Notes: generated by a model from the letters alone, not told the origin. A stretch of 64,000 nucleotides of DNA from Mesorhizobium sp. GbtcB19 (GCF_019091085.1 NZ_JAGXJY010000018.1:1-64000); one strand, 5' to 3'. Shown: positions 25,230-34,649, counted from the first letter of the stretch. Made by a program: numbers and translations.

Positions 25230-26880
25230 AGACCACCCTCCCCTCGAAATACGTCGTCAGCACTTTCGTGTCGGCGAGGTCTTCGGCCGGCGTCTCCAGC
25301 ACGTTGCGGTCGAGCACGATGGGGTCGGCGGATTTGCCGACCTCGATCGAGCCGACGGTGTCGGCAAGGCCGATGGCGCGGGCGGAGTTGATGGTGAAGA
25401 TCTCGAGCGCCGTGGCGACATCGATCGCCTGCTCCGGCCAGAGTGCGGCGCCGGGGAACTCGCCGCTCGGGTTGCGTCGCGTCACCAGGCCTTCGATGCC
25501 GTCCCACGGATCGGGGTTCGGCATCACCGGCCAGTCGGAACCGCCGGCCAGCAGCGCGCCGGCGGCGAGCAGGTCCCTGTTCGGCCAAAAGCGCAGCGCG
25601 CGCGCCTCGCCCATGGTCTGCTTGTGGCCTTCGAGGAAGCTCGTTGGATACCACAGGAAGGGCGAGAGATCGGCGACGACGCCGAGCTCGGCGAAACGGG
25701 CGATGTCGTCCGGCGCGATGTAGCTCGCATGCGCGATGTGGTGCATTGCCTTCGTCGGGCCGTTGAAGGAGCGCACGACGTCGATCGCATCCAGCGCCTG
25801 GCTGACGGCGGCATCGCCGGCGCAATGGATTTTGACGCCGAGGCCGAGCTTTTCGCATTTGCCGACCCAGCGGATCAGCTCCGGTACGGTGACGATGGTC
25901 GAGCCGCGGAAGCAGCAGCCGAGCACCGGATCCTTGGTGTAAGGCTCGTGGAAGGCGGCAGTGCGGGCGCCCGGCACGCCGTCGAGGAAAATCTTGACGA
26001 AATCCGGCTTGGCGTGGACGCCGCGATATTGCTCGCGCAGCGCGATCAGCGCGTCGCCGGCGATGCCGAACATGAAGGACGGCTCGACGGCGGGCATCGC
26101 AGAGACCGACCAGGCGGTGAGCTCGCCGCGATCGTCTAGGCCTTTCAGGGCCGCCAGGATCGGCTGCATGGCGGCGGCGTCGAGGAATGCGGTGACGCCG
26201 TAGGAGTTGAGCGTCGCGATCGAGCGCGCCATCGCGGCGCGGTCCATCTCCTCGGTGTAATGGCCGGCTTGCGCGATGGTGCGCTCGACGATGCCGGCGG
26301 CGGATTCGATCATCATGCCGGTCAGCGCGCCGGTCGCCGGATCGCGGCCGATCGAGCCCTTCTCCGGATCGGGCGACGAAGCGGACAGGCCGGCGAGAAC
26401 GAGCGCTTGCGAGTTGACCCAGCGGTTGTGATAGGTGTCGTCGCGCAGCATCACCGGCCGGCCCTGGCTGACGCGGTCGAGCGCCGCCAGCGCCTCCAGC
26501 CGGTTGAGCTTCGGCAAGAGATCGCTGCCCCATTGGCCGCCGATGATCCAGGAACCTTCCGGCGCCTTGCCGGCCGCCTCGCCGACGCGCGCGATCAGCG
26601 TCTCGAAGCTCGCGGTCGGCGGGAAGCGCAATTCGAAAAGCTCGGCCTGGCCGCCCATCATCAGATGCGCATGCACGTCGACGATGCCCGGCATCGTCGT
26701 CGCGCCCTTGAGGTCGACGACGCGCGTGGCCGCGCCTGTCAGTGCGGCGACATCAGCGCCCTCGCCGACCGCGACGATCCGGCCCCCCTTGACGGCAACG
26801 GCCGAAGCCCAGGGCCGCTTGCGGTCGAGCGTGTAGATGCGGCCATTGGTGAGAACCAGGTCGGCACTTCTGTCGGGCAT
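25216..26880 (-). CDS. metal-dependent amidohydrolase, YtcJ/AepA type
   Basis: 554 residues, usual length for amidohydrolase family 3. Metal-binding HxH at H70-A-H72 (GIVDVHAHL), then GGQWGSDLLPKLNR, MLRDDTYHNRWVNSQAL, VKIFLDGVPGARTAAF with a possible metal Lys/Asp, IHCAGDAAVSQALDAID (second His) and GGSDWPVMPNPDPW (catalytic Asp). It hydrolyses an amide or related bond; the substrate is unknown. Cytoplasmic, no signal. Followed without gap by the COG0523 chaperone gene, suggesting metal-insertion dependence. Confidence 0.87.
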   Translation of the reverse strand: MPDRSADLVLTNGRIYTLDRKRPWASAVAVKGGRIVAVGEGADVAALTGAATRVVDLKGATTMPGIVDVHAHLMMGGQAELFELRFPPTASFETLIARVGEAAGKAPEGSWIIGGQWGSDLLPKLNRLEALAALDRVSQGRPVMLRDDTYHNRWVNSQALVLAGLSASSPDPEKGSIGRDPATGALTGMMIESAAGIVERTIAQAGHYTEEMDRAAMARSIATLNSYGVTAFLDAAAMQPILAALKGLDDRGELTAWSVSAMPAVEPSFMFGIAGDALIALREQYRGVHAKPDFVKIFLDGVPGARTAAFHEPYTKDPVLGCCFRGSTIVTVPELIRWVGKCEKLGLGVKIHCAGDAAVSQALDAIDVVRSFNGPTKAMHHIAHASYIAPDDIARFAELGVVADLSPFLWYPTSFLEGHKQTMGEARALRFWPNRDLLAAGALLAGGSDWPVMPNPDPWDGIEGLVTRRNPSGEFPGAALWPEQAIDVATALEIFTINSARAIGLADTVGSIEVGKSADPIVLDRNVLETPAEDLADTKVLTTYFEGRVVYERA

Positions 26881-26947
26881 TCTTATCTCCTCCTCTCCCG
26901 TACGTCGGCGCCTCCACGCCGGCCGGACAGGCCAATTTCAGGTCACG

Positions 26948-27721
26948 TCACACCGCCCTGTTCTGTGTCGGCGCGCGGCCGCCGCCATCCGCCACCAGCA
27001 CCGCGCCGGTGACGAAGGACGCTTCGTCCGACGCAAGGAACAGGCAGCAGGAGGCGATCTCTTCAGGCTCGGCGACGCGCCGCAGCGCGATGCGGTTGGT
27101 AAGTGCCGCGAACTCGTCCTCCGGCGTCGAGCCATTGGCGCTTGCGGCGACCTTCATCTCGTAGACGCTCATCGGCGTACGCACCCAGCCGGGCGCCACC
27201 GCGTTGGCGCGGATGCCGTCCGGGCCATGCGCGAAGGCGAGCGAGCGCGTGTAGGAGACGAGCGCCGCCTTGCTCGCCGAATAGGCGGCGTTCTGGCCGC
27301 TGGCGTTGAAGGCGCCGACCGAGGCGATGTTGACGATCGCGCCGCCGCGTTCCTTGAGCAGCGGCAGCGCCGCGCGGCACACCATCATCGAGCCGGTGAC
27401 GTTGACGGCAAAGCTCTTCGCCCAGGTTTCGTCGCTCAGCGTCTCCGGCTCGTCGAGGATCATGACGCCGGCGGCGTTGACGACGATGTCGAGGCGGCTG
27501 CCGCAGGCATCGATGGCGCGGGCGATGTCGCCGGCATTGGTGATGTCGCCACGCACGGCAATGCCGCCGCTTGCCTTGGCGGCTTCCTCCAGCACGGCCT
27601 CGCCGTGACCGAAGGCGATGACCTTGGCCCCGTGGCGACCGAACAGTTCAGCCGTGGCGCGGCCCATGCCGGTGGCGGCGCCGGTCACCAGGGCCGTGCG
27701 GCCTTCGAGGCGGCGGCTCAC
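26948..27721 (-). CDS. short-chain dehydrogenase/reductase (SDR)
   Basis: 257 residues. NAD(P)-binding TGAATGMG, active-site Ser in NIASVG and the Tyr-Lys pair in YSASKAA, C-terminal VTGAVLVADGGG. Starts at GTG 27721 with a GTGA overlap onto the previous SDR gene's stop; the open frame runs further upstream to 28780 but that part overlaps the SDR gene in another frame and is not coding. Oxidises or reduces an alcohol/ketone in the operon's pathway. Confidence 0.87.
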   Translation of the reverse strand: MSRRLEGRTALVTGAATGMGRATAELFGRHGAKVIAFGHGEAVLEEAAKASGGIAVRGDITNAGDIARAIDACGSRLDIVVNAAGVMILDEPETLSDETWAKSFAVNVTGSMMVCRAALPLLKERGGAIVNIASVGAFNASGQNAAYSASKAALVSYTRSLAFAHGPDGIRANAVAPGWVRTPMSVYEMKVAASANGSTPEDEFAALTNRIALRRVAEPEEIASCCLFLASDEASFVTGAVLVADGGGRAPTQNRAV

Positions 27722-28515
27722 GCGAGCCCCCAATGCCGCTCGACGGCGTAGCCGGTCTCGGGCAAGGTCGAGCCGCCGTCGACGACGATGGTCTGGCCTG
27801 TGGTGTATCTTGCCTGCTCCGAGGCGAGGTAGAGCATGGCGTAGGCGATGTCGTCGGCCTCGCCGAGGCGGCCCATCGGGATGAACCGCCCGAGTCGGTC
27901 CGCCACTTCCGGCTTGCTCATCGTGCCCCTGCCCGGCTTGGCGATGAAGCCCGGCTCGACGCCGTTGACGGTGATGCCGTCGCGGGCGAGCTCGAACGCG
28001 GCGCCACGGATGAAGGCGTTGACGCCTGCCTTGGCCGCCGAATAATGCGCGCCGCCGGCCATGGCCACCCGCGCCGATACCGATGAGGTGACAAGGATGC
28101 GGCCAAAGCCATTGGCGCGCATCGCCGGAGCCGCCGCCTGCGCCAGCCAGAAGCAGGCTTTCAGATTGACAGCCAGCGCCTCTTCGAGCTTGTCCTCGTC
28201 GAGCTCCTCGACCGAGGCCCAGGGGCAGCCGCCGGCATTGTGGACGACAATGTCGAGCCGGCTGGATTTGCGCACGATATCGCCGACGAGTGCGTGCAAC
28301 GCTGCGCGGTCCAGCCCGGCAAGCGCGACGGCGCGGACGGAGAGGCCGCGCGTGGACAGCTCGGCGGCAAGCGCCTCCGCGATGTCGAGCGAGCGGTTGG
28401 CGATAACGACCGAGGCGCCGGCCTCGGCGAAGCGCGTGACGATTGCCGCACCGATGCCGCGCCCGCCACCGGTTACCAGCGCTGTCCTGTCCGTGAGGTC
28501 GAACGGGTTCGCCAT
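27718..28515 (-). CDS. short-chain dehydrogenase/reductase (SDR)
   Basis: 265 residues. Cofactor motif TGGGRGIG, NNAG replaced by HNAGG, active-site region VTSSVSARVAMAGGAHYSAAKAG containing the Tyr-Lys pair, and a C-terminal TTGQTIVVDGGSTLPE. ATG start at 28515 is three bases after the aminotransferase stop. Two adjacent SDRs suggest successive oxidations or two stereoisomers. Confidence 0.87.
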   Translation of the reverse strand: MANPFDLTDRTALVTGGGRGIGAAIVTRFAEAGASVVIANRSLDIAEALAAELSTRGLSVRAVALAGLDRAALHALVGDIVRKSSRLDIVVHNAGGCPWASVEELDEDKLEEALAVNLKACFWLAQAAAPAMRANGFGRILVTSSVSARVAMAGGAHYSAAKAGVNAFIRGAAFELARDGITVNGVEPGFIAKPGRGTMSKPEVADRLGRFIPMGRLGEADDIAYAMLYLASEQARYTTGQTIVVDGGSTLPETGYAVERHWGLA

Positions 28516-28518
28516 GGC

Positions 28519-29913
28519 TCAGACGACGCCCGCGCCGCGGACGAGATCGACGAAACGGCCGAAGACTTCGGTGTGACGGTCGACATCGGCCGGCGACGTC
28601 GCCGGGCACATCAGGAACATGGTGTGGAACGGCGTCACCAATATGCCTTCGTTCATGTAGAAGGCGTGCAAAAGCGTCTCGAGATCGCCGCGCCGGCCGG
28701 CAATGACGTCGGCGCCGTTGCGGGGCGGATGCGGCATGAACATGATCTCGGCGCGGGCGCCGGTCTGCGTCACATGCCACGGCAAATCATTGGCGCGGAT
28801 GATGCCCCACGCTGCGTCGGCAAGGCTCGTGGCGTTGGCGATCATCAGGTCGAAATTCGCCGGCGTCAGCACCTCTTCCAGCACCGCGCGCATGGTGGCG
28901 ACGGTGAGCGCGTTGCCTGCCAGCGTGCCGCCGATGCCGAGATGCGCCGACTGGCGCACGCGCGGATTGACCATCGGCACGATCTTCCAGAGCCGCTCGG
29001 CGATCTCTTGGGAGACGCCGAAGATGCCGGCCGGAATGCCGCCGGCGATCGCCTTGCCGGCGACCAGAATGTCCGGCTCCAGACCATGCAGCGCGGTGTA
29101 GCCGCCAGGGCCGCTGGAGATGGTGTGCGTTTCGTCGATGATCAGCACCGTGCCGGTGCGGCGGGTGATCTCGCGCAGTGCGGTGTGGAAACCCTCGGCG
29201 ACCGGGATCATGCCGAAATTGGTCATCAGCGGCTCGGTCAAAACGCAGGCGACGTCGCCATGCGACAGCGCTTCCTCGAGCGCCGCGACATCGTTGAACT
29301 CGACGACCCGGGAGACCGCGGAATGATCGACGCCGTTCGGGTGGATCATGTTGCGCAGGCCGACGCGCCCGTCGCGGATCTCGACATGCGCCTCCTCGAC
29401 GCCGCCGTGATAGCAGCCGGAAAAGACCAGCACTTTCGGGCGACCGGTGATCATGCGGGCGATGCGGATGGCGCCGCGATTGGCGTCCGTGGCCGAGGTG
29501 GTCAGCGTCCAGTAAGGCAGGCCGAAGCGGCGCGCGAGCTCTGCGCCGACCCAGAGGCTGTCCTCGGTGGGCAGCATCATCGTGGTGCCGTTCTGCAACT
29601 GGTGGAGCGCCGCGCGCGTCACCGCCTCGGGCGCGTGGCCGCACATGCCGCCGGTGTCGCCCAGCGCGAAGTCGACATAGTCGTGGCCGTCGATGTCGCG
29701 GATATGCGCGCCGCGCGCCGAAGCGGCATAGACCGGGAAGCCGCCGGCCCAGCGGCGCATCCAGTGCGACGGTCCGCCATAGAGGAAATGCGTCTTGCCC
29801 TCCTCCCAGGCCGCCGCCGAGCGCGGATGCGTGGCGAGGAACCGCGCCTGCTCGCGGTCGAGCAGGCTGTCGATCGTTGCGGGTTGCGAAGCAGTCTTGC
29901 TGGCGGCCGTCAC
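28519..29913 (-). CDS. class III PLP-dependent aminotransferase
   Basis: 464 residues, glutamate-1-semialdehyde aminomutase-like class III fold. PLP landmarks: GDTGGMCGHAPEAV, FSGCYHGGVEEAHVE, LIIDETHTISSGPGG (Asp contacting the ring N) and DILVAGKAIAGGIPAG with the Schiff-base Lys287. It is the first gene of a nine-gene operon that continues through two SDRs, an amidohydrolase, a metallochaperone and an ABC importer. The ATG at 29913 faces the IclR gene. Likely transaminates an amino acid or amine imported by that transporter. Confidence 0.88.
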   Translation of the reverse strand: MTAASKTASQPATIDSLLDREQARFLATHPRSAAAWEEGKTHFLYGGPSHWMRRWAGGFPVYAASARGAHIRDIDGHDYVDFALGDTGGMCGHAPEAVTRAALHQLQNGTTMMLPTEDSLWVGAELARRFGLPYWTLTTSATDANRGAIRIARMITGRPKVLVFSGCYHGGVEEAHVEIRDGRVGLRNMIHPNGVDHSAVSRVVEFNDVAALEEALSHGDVACVLTEPLMTNFGMIPVAEGFHTALREITRRTGTVLIIDETHTISSGPGGYTALHGLEPDILVAGKAIAGGIPAGIFGVSQEIAERLWKIVPMVNPRVRQSAHLGIGGTLAGNALTVATMRAVLEEVLTPANFDLMIANATSLADAAWGIIRANDLPWHVTQTGARAEIMFMPHPPRNGADVIAGRRGDLETLLHAFYMNEGILVTPFHTMFLMCPATSPADVDRHTEVFGRFVDLVRGAGVV

Positions 29914-29968
29914 GGCGCTGAACTCTCCCTGGCGCGCAAAATTCCGGAGCGCATATCCGTTCCCAATC

Positions 29969-29985
29969 GGTTCACTATTTGAACC
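29969..29985. promoter_or_regulatory. candidate IclR operator
   Basis: Perfect inverted repeat GGTTCA-CTATT-TGAACC in the 158-bp gap between the divergent operon and the IclR gene, a typical position and size for an IclR-family binding site. AT-rich promoter-like sequence (TTTTGTATGTTATAG) follows on the + side. Confidence 0.45.
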
Positions 29986-30071
29986 AGTGTTTTGTATGTT
30001 ATAGACACACTGAAGGCAGGACGGGCGCCTGTCAAGTTAATTCACATGCGAAGTATCTCGGAGAATGGACG

Positions 30072-30818
30072 ATGAGCACGGTGAGCAAGGCGGTGTCGCT
30101 GCTGGAGCTGTTCACACTGCATGAGCCTGAGATCGGGCTCTCCGATCTCGCCCGCCGCGCCGGGCTCGACAAGGCGACCGCCAGGCGCCTGTTGATGGCG
30201 CTTGCCGGTCACCGGCTGATCGAGCAGGAACCGAAGAGCCGCCGCTACCGGCTGGGCGCCGGTCTGTCGCGGCTCGCCCGTATCCGCGACGCGCATTTCC
30301 CCTTCGTGCGCCTCGCAGCACCTGTCATCCGCGAGTTGTCGCTCGAAACCGGCGAGACGGTGCATCTATCGGAATTCAGCGCCGGCGCGCTGCTGACGCT
30401 CCATGTCGAGCTGTCGGCCAAGGCCAACCGCGTCAATGTCGATGTCGGCCAGGTGCTGCCGCTGCATGGCACCGCCTCGGGGATCGCCTTCCTCGCCGCC
30501 TCGCGCCTGGAGGTGGTCAGCGCCTATCTCGAAAAGCCCCTGCAAGCCTTCACCGCGCATACAATGACTGGACCGGAGACTCTGGCCAAAGCCATCGCGT
30601 TTGCGGCAGCAAGCGGCTATTCGCGCAGTTCGCAGGGCTATGAGGAAGGCGTGCACAGCATCGGCGCCGCGATCCTTGGCGCCGACGGCCAGCCGGTCGG
30701 CACGCTGTCGGTCGCCTCGCCCGTCTCGCGCATCGACGATGCGATCGCGGCCAGCCAGGGCGAAGCGGCCGTCAGAGCGGCAAGGATGATCTCCGCGCGA
30801 CTGACCGGCGAGGGGTGA
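30072..30818 (+). CDS. IclR-family transcriptional regulator
   Basis: 248 residues. N-terminal winged helix (SVSKAVSLLELF-type start, LSDLARRAGLDKATARRLLMAL, YRLGAGLSRLARIR) and C-terminal effector domain (GETVHLSEFSAGALLTLHVE, LPLHGTASGIAFLA, SQGYEEGVHSIGAAILGADG). ATG at 30072 follows CGGAG at 8-12 bases. Divergent from the nine-gene catabolic operon, which it probably controls in response to a pathway compound. Confidence 0.87.
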   Translation: MSTVSKAVSLLELFTLHEPEIGLSDLARRAGLDKATARRLLMALAGHRLIEQEPKSRRYRLGAGLSRLARIRDAHFPFVRLAAPVIRELSLETGETVHLSEFSAGALLTLHVELSAKANRVNVDVGQVLPLHGTASGIAFLAASRLEVVSAYLEKPLQAFTAHTMTGPETLAKAIAFAAASGYSRSSQGYEEGVHSIGAAILGADGQPVGTLSVASPVSRIDDAIAASQGEAAVRAARMISARLTGEG

Positions 30819-30885
30819 GGCGCCCCAAGCGCCGGAAGCCGCCGGCCCCTGCCTTTCGTCATTTTTAACCTACCGGTCCAGTTTG

Positions 30886-30954
30886 TGAACATCGTTCATT
30901 TTTCTCTTGAACGCCGTTCACGATGTGCTATGGTGCGCTTGTGAACAACGTTCA
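30886..30954 (+). promoter_or_regulatory. triple TGAACnnnGTTCA operator with embedded promoter
   Basis: Three perfect copies of TGAAC-N3-GTTCA: 30886-30898 (N3 = ATC), 30908-30920 (GCC) and 30942-30954 (AAC), start-to-start 22 and 34 bases. The middle copy overlaps a possible -35 box TTGAAC (30907-30912), followed 16 bases on by TATGGT (30929-30934); the third lies just past the expected +1. This is a classic repressor layout, of the kind used by TetR-family proteins. No regulator gene adjoins it. Confidence 0.65.
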
Positions 30955-31024
30955 AGAGAATGTATCCGGTCTGAAACAAGCCTGCGCCGACGCAGCCTAA
31001 GCCTGAAACGAAAGGACCATATCG

Positions 31025-31156
31025 ATGCTGACCGACAGCCATGCCCGCAAATATTCGAGCGCCTGCAAGCCCTGGAGACCGATCGCGGACGACAGATGCG
31101 GGGCGCCGAGGGCAAGAAACAAATGGATTGGAATAAATCGCAGTAACGAAGTTTAA
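31025..31156 (+). CDS. possible 43-residue leader ORF
   Basis: An ATG at 31025 with AAAGGA nine bases upstream opens a 43-codon frame (MLTDSHARKYSSACKPWRPI...) that ends at TAA 31154-31156. It lies in the long leader between the three-operator promoter and the LplT-Aas gene. It resembles nothing I recognise and may be a chance ORF or a leader peptide. Apart from it, the 426-bp gap at 30819-31244 shows only the operators and promoter. Confidence 0.3.
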   Translation: MLTDSHARKYSSACKPWRPIADDRCGAPRARNKWIGINRSNEV

Positions 31157-31244
31157 CCGCTTCCCGATAAACAAGGCTCAAACCGCGCAAGTGCACGCTC
31201 AGTCCGCTCGGATTGCCAGGCGGCCTTGCCCAATGGAAATTGCC

Positions 31245-34200
31245 ATGAACACCCATCTGATGATGTCGCGGCGCTTCGCGCCTCTCTTCTGGACGCAATT
31301 CCTCTCGGCCTTCAACGACAACTTCCTGAAGAACACGCTGGTGTTCCTCATTCTCTTCACGCTGGCGAAGGACCAGGCCGCTTCGCTGGTGACGCTGGCC
31401 GGCGCCATTTTCATGGCCCCCTTCCTGCTGCTTTCGGCGCTGGGCGGCGAGATCGCCGACCGCTTCGACAAGGCGCTGATCGCACGCCGGCTGAAATTCA
31501 CCGAGATCGCCGCGGCCGCCGTCTCGGTCGCCGGCATCGCGCTGTCGTCGATCCCGGTGCTGATGACGGCGCTCTTGATGTTCGGCATCATCTCGGCGCT
31601 GTTCGGGCCGATCAAATACGGCATCCTGCCGGATCACCTGGAGCGCAAGGAACTGCCCAAGGCCAATGCCTGGATCGAGTCGGCGACCTTCGCCGCGATC
31701 CTGGGCGGCACCATCGCCGGCGGCGTCGTCTCCGCCGACGGCATCGGCGTCACGGTGTTCGGGCCGATCATGATGGCTTTGGCCGTCGCCTGCTGGCTTG
31801 CCAGCCGCTACATCCCTTCCACCGGCTCGGCCGCCCCCAACCTCGTCATCGACAAGAACATCTTCCGTTCGACGTGGCGGCAGGTCGCCGACTTGCGAAC
31901 CGACACGCGCATCTGGCGCGCCGGCCTGATGACCTCGTGGTTCTGGCTGGTCGGCGCCATCGTGCTGTCGATCCTGCCGACGATGATCAAGGATTCGCTC
32001 GGCGGCAACGAGATCGCGGTCACCGCCTATCTCGCCGTGTTCGCCGTCTCCATCGCCATCGGCTCGGCCATCGCCGCCTGGATGTCGCAGGGCCGTATGG
32101 TGCTGCTGCCGGCGCCCGTCGGCACGGCGCTGCTCGCGCTGTTCGGCCTGCATCTGGCCTGGACCATCTGGAGCATGCAGCCTTCGCCCAAGACCGAGAC
32201 GCTTGCCGCTTTCTTCGCCGGCCCGAACACCATCCGTGTCGCCATCGACCTCGCCGGCATGGCGATTGCCGCCGCCTTCCTGGTGGTGCCGACCTTCGCC
32301 GCCGTGCAGGCCTGGTCGCCGGAGGCGCGCCGCGCCCGTGTCGTCGCCGCGGTCAGCATCGTCAATGCCGGCTTCATGACGGTTGGCAGCATCCTCGTCG
32401 CGGCCATCCAGGCCGCGGGCGTCTCGATCGCGGGCATCCTGTTCGGCCTCGTCGTGGCCAACGCCATCGCGGCCTGGCTGATGCTGAAATTCCTGCCGAC
32501 CAATCCGTTCCGCGACTTCGTCTCGATCCTGTTCCGCGCCTTCCTGCGGCTGGAGGTCGAGGGGCTGGACAACCTCAAGGCGGCCGGCAAGGCGCCGATC
32601 CTGGCGCTCAACCATGTCAGCTTCCTCGACGGCCCGCTGGCGCTGACGCTGACCGACGAGGAGCCGGTCTTCGCCATCGACTACACGATCGCGCAGGCAT
32701 GGTGGATGAAGCCGTTCATGAAGCTCGCCCGCGCGCTGCCGCTCAATCCGGCCAAGCCGATGTCGACCCGCACGCTGATCAAGATCGTGCAGGGCGGCGA
32801 TCCGCTGGTCATCTTCCCGGAGGGACGCATCACCGTCACCGGCGGCCTGATGAAGGTCTATGACGGCGCCGCCATGGTTGCCGACAAGACCGGCTCGATG
32901 GTGGTGCCGGTGCGCATCGACGGGCTGGAGAAGAGCTACTTCTCGCGGCTCTCCTCGCAGCATGTGCGTCGTCGCCTGTTCCCGAAGGTCAAGGTGACCA
33001 TCCTGGAGCCGGTGAAGCTCGAAGTTCAGCAGGAGCTGAAGGGCCGCCAGCGCCGTGCAGCCGCGGGCTCCGCGCTCTACCAGGTGATGTCGGACCTCGT
33101 CTTCCGCACCCAGGACATCGACAAGACGGTGCTGGAGAAGATCATCGAGACGGCGCATGAGCGCGGCATGAAGGAGCTCGCCGTCCAGGATCCGGTCACC
33201 GGTTCGCTGAGCTACGGCAAGCTGCTGACGGCCGCCGCGGTGCTCGGCGAGAAGTTCGAGCACCTCTATGCCGGGCAGCAGACGCTGGGCATCATGCTGC
33301 CCAACGCCAACGGCGCCTGCGCTGCGCTGCTCGGCGTCATGTCGGCCGGCAAGGTTCCGGCGATGATCAACTTCACCGCCGGCGCCGCCAACATCCTCTC
33401 GGCCTGCAAGGCGGCCGAAGTGCGCACCGTGCTCACCTCGCGCGCCTTCGTCGAACAGGCAAAGCTCGGTCCGGTAGTCGAGGAGATCGGCCGTTCGGTC
33501 GACATCGTCTGGCTCGACGATTTACGCGCCACCATCGGCCTCAAGGACAAGCTGCTCGGCCTGTTGCGCAAGTCGACGCCGCGGGTGGCGCGCAAGGCGG
33601 ACGATCCGGCCGCGATCCTGTTCACCTCGGGCTCGGAAGGCACGCCGAAGGGCGTGGTGCTCACCCACCGCAACATCCTGGCCAATGCCGCCCAGGCCGC
33701 CTCGCGCATCGACTTCCATTCGGGCGACAAGGTGTTCAACGTGTTGCCGATCTTCCACTCCTTCGGCATGACGGCGGGCACGATGCTGCCGCTGATCTCG
33801 GGCGTGCCTGTCTATTTCTACCCCTCGCCGCTGCACTACCGCATCGTGCCGGAACTGATCTACGCCTCGAACGCCACGATCATCTTCGGCACCGACACCT
33901 TCCTGTCGGGCTATGCTCGCACGGCGCATCCTTACGACTTCCGTTCGGTGCGTTACTGTTTCGCCGGCGCCGAGCCGGTGAAGGCGGCGACGCGCACGAT
34001 CTATATGGAGAAGTTCGGCCTGCGCATCCTGGAAGGCTACGGCGTGACCGAAACCGCGCCGGTGATCGCCATCAACACGCCGATGTACAACAAGTCGGGC
34101 AGCGTCGGCAAAATCATGCCCGGCATGGAGTACCGGCTGGAGCCGGTGCCAGGCGTCGACGAAGGCGGGCGGCTGTTCGTGCGTGGACCGAACGTCATGG

Positions 34201-34649
34201 CAGGCTATCTGCGGGCCGAAAATCCCGGCGTGATCGAGCCGCTGGCCGATGGCTGGCATGACACAGGCGATGTCGTCACCGTCGACGATGCCGGCTTCAT
34301 CTCGATCCGCGGCCGCGCCAAGCGCTTTGCCAAGATCGCCGGCGAGATGGTGTCGCTGGCCGCGGTCGAGGCGCTGGCCGGCGAGCTCTGGAAAGGCTCG
34401 CTGTCGGCGGTCGCCACCTTGCCCGATGCGCGTAAGGGCGAGAAGCTGATCCTCATCACCGAAGCGCCGAAAGCCACGCGCGCGGAGTTCCTCGCCTTCG
34501 CCAAGGTAAACGGCGCCATGGATCTGATGGTGCCGGCCGAAGTGCGCGTGGTGCCGAAAGTGCCGGTACTCGGTTCCGGCAAGCTCGACTTCGCCGGCGT
34601 CACCCGCATGGTGCGCGGCCCCGAAGAGCTGAAGGTCAAGGCCGCCTGA
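31245..34649 (+). CDS. aas: fused lysophospholipid transporter / 2-acyl-GPE acyltransferase / acyl-ACP synthetase (LplT-Aas)
   Basis: 1134 residues in three parts. Residues 1-410: an MFS transporter of LplT type (FWTQFLSAFNDNFLKNTL start). About 430-610: PlsC acyltransferase with NHVSFLD near 456-462 and FPEGRITVTGG. About 640-1130: AMP-binding acyl-ACP synthetase with TSGSEGTPKG near 791, GYGVTETAPV and GWHDTGDVV. In E. coli LplT and Aas are separate; together they flip and re-acylate lysophospholipids at the inner membrane. I used the ATG at 31245; 31233 is an alternative. A promoter with three operators lies about 300 bases upstream. Confidence 0.9.
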   Translation: MNTHLMMSRRFAPLFWTQFLSAFNDNFLKNTLVFLILFTLAKDQAASLVTLAGAIFMAPFLLLSALGGEIADRFDKALIARRLKFTEIAAAAVSVAGIALSSIPVLMTALLMFGIISALFGPIKYGILPDHLERKELPKANAWIESATFAAILGGTIAGGVVSADGIGVTVFGPIMMALAVACWLASRYIPSTGSAAPNLVIDKNIFRSTWRQVADLRTDTRIWRAGLMTSWFWLVGAIVLSILPTMIKDSLGGNEIAVTAYLAVFAVSIAIGSAIAAWMSQGRMVLLPAPVGTALLALFGLHLAWTIWSMQPSPKTETLAAFFAGPNTIRVAIDLAGMAIAAAFLVVPTFAAVQAWSPEARRARVVAAVSIVNAGFMTVGSILVAAIQAAGVSIAGILFGLVVANAIAAWLMLKFLPTNPFRDFVSILFRAFLRLEVEGLDNLKAAGKAPILALNHVSFLDGPLALTLTDEEPVFAIDYTIAQAWWMKPFMKLARALPLNPAKPMSTRTLIKIVQGGDPLVIFPEGRITVTGGLMKVYDGAAMVADKTGSMVVPVRIDGLEKSYFSRLSSQHVRRRLFPKVKVTILEPVKLEVQQELKGRQRRAAAGSALYQVMSDLVFRTQDIDKTVLEKIIETAHERGMKELAVQDPVTGSLSYGKLLTAAAVLGEKFEHLYAGQQTLGIMLPNANGACAALLGVMSAGKVPAMINFTAGAANILSACKAAEVRTVLTSRAFVEQAKLGPVVEEIGRSVDIVWLDDLRATIGLKDKLLGLLRKSTPRVARKADDPAAILFTSGSEGTPKGVVLTHRNILANAAQAASRIDFHSGDKVFNVLPIFHSFGMTAGTMLPLISGVPVYFYPSPLHYRIVPELIYASNATIIFGTDTFLSGYARTAHPYDFRSVRYCFAGAEPVKAATRTIYMEKFGLRILEGYGVTETAPVIAINTPMYNKSGSVGKIMPGMEYRLEPVPGVDEGGRLFVRGPNVMAGYLRAENPGVIEPLADGWHDTGDVVTVDDAGFISIRGRAKRFAKIAGEMVSLAAVEALAGELWKGSLSAVATLPDARKGEKLILITEAPKATRAEFLAFAKVNGAMDLMVPAEVRVVPKVPVLGSGKLDFAGVTRMVRGPEELKVKAA

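Noticed and set aside
27722..28780. N-terminal extension of the second SDR to 610 residues
   Set aside because: The extension overlaps the neighbouring SDR gene in another frame and has no domain; the GTG at 27721 with a GTGA junction is a better start.
30918..33263. 781-codon frame on the minus strand opposite aas
   Set aside because: Antisense of a clear LplT-Aas gene; Arg, Asp, His and Gln rich with no domain.
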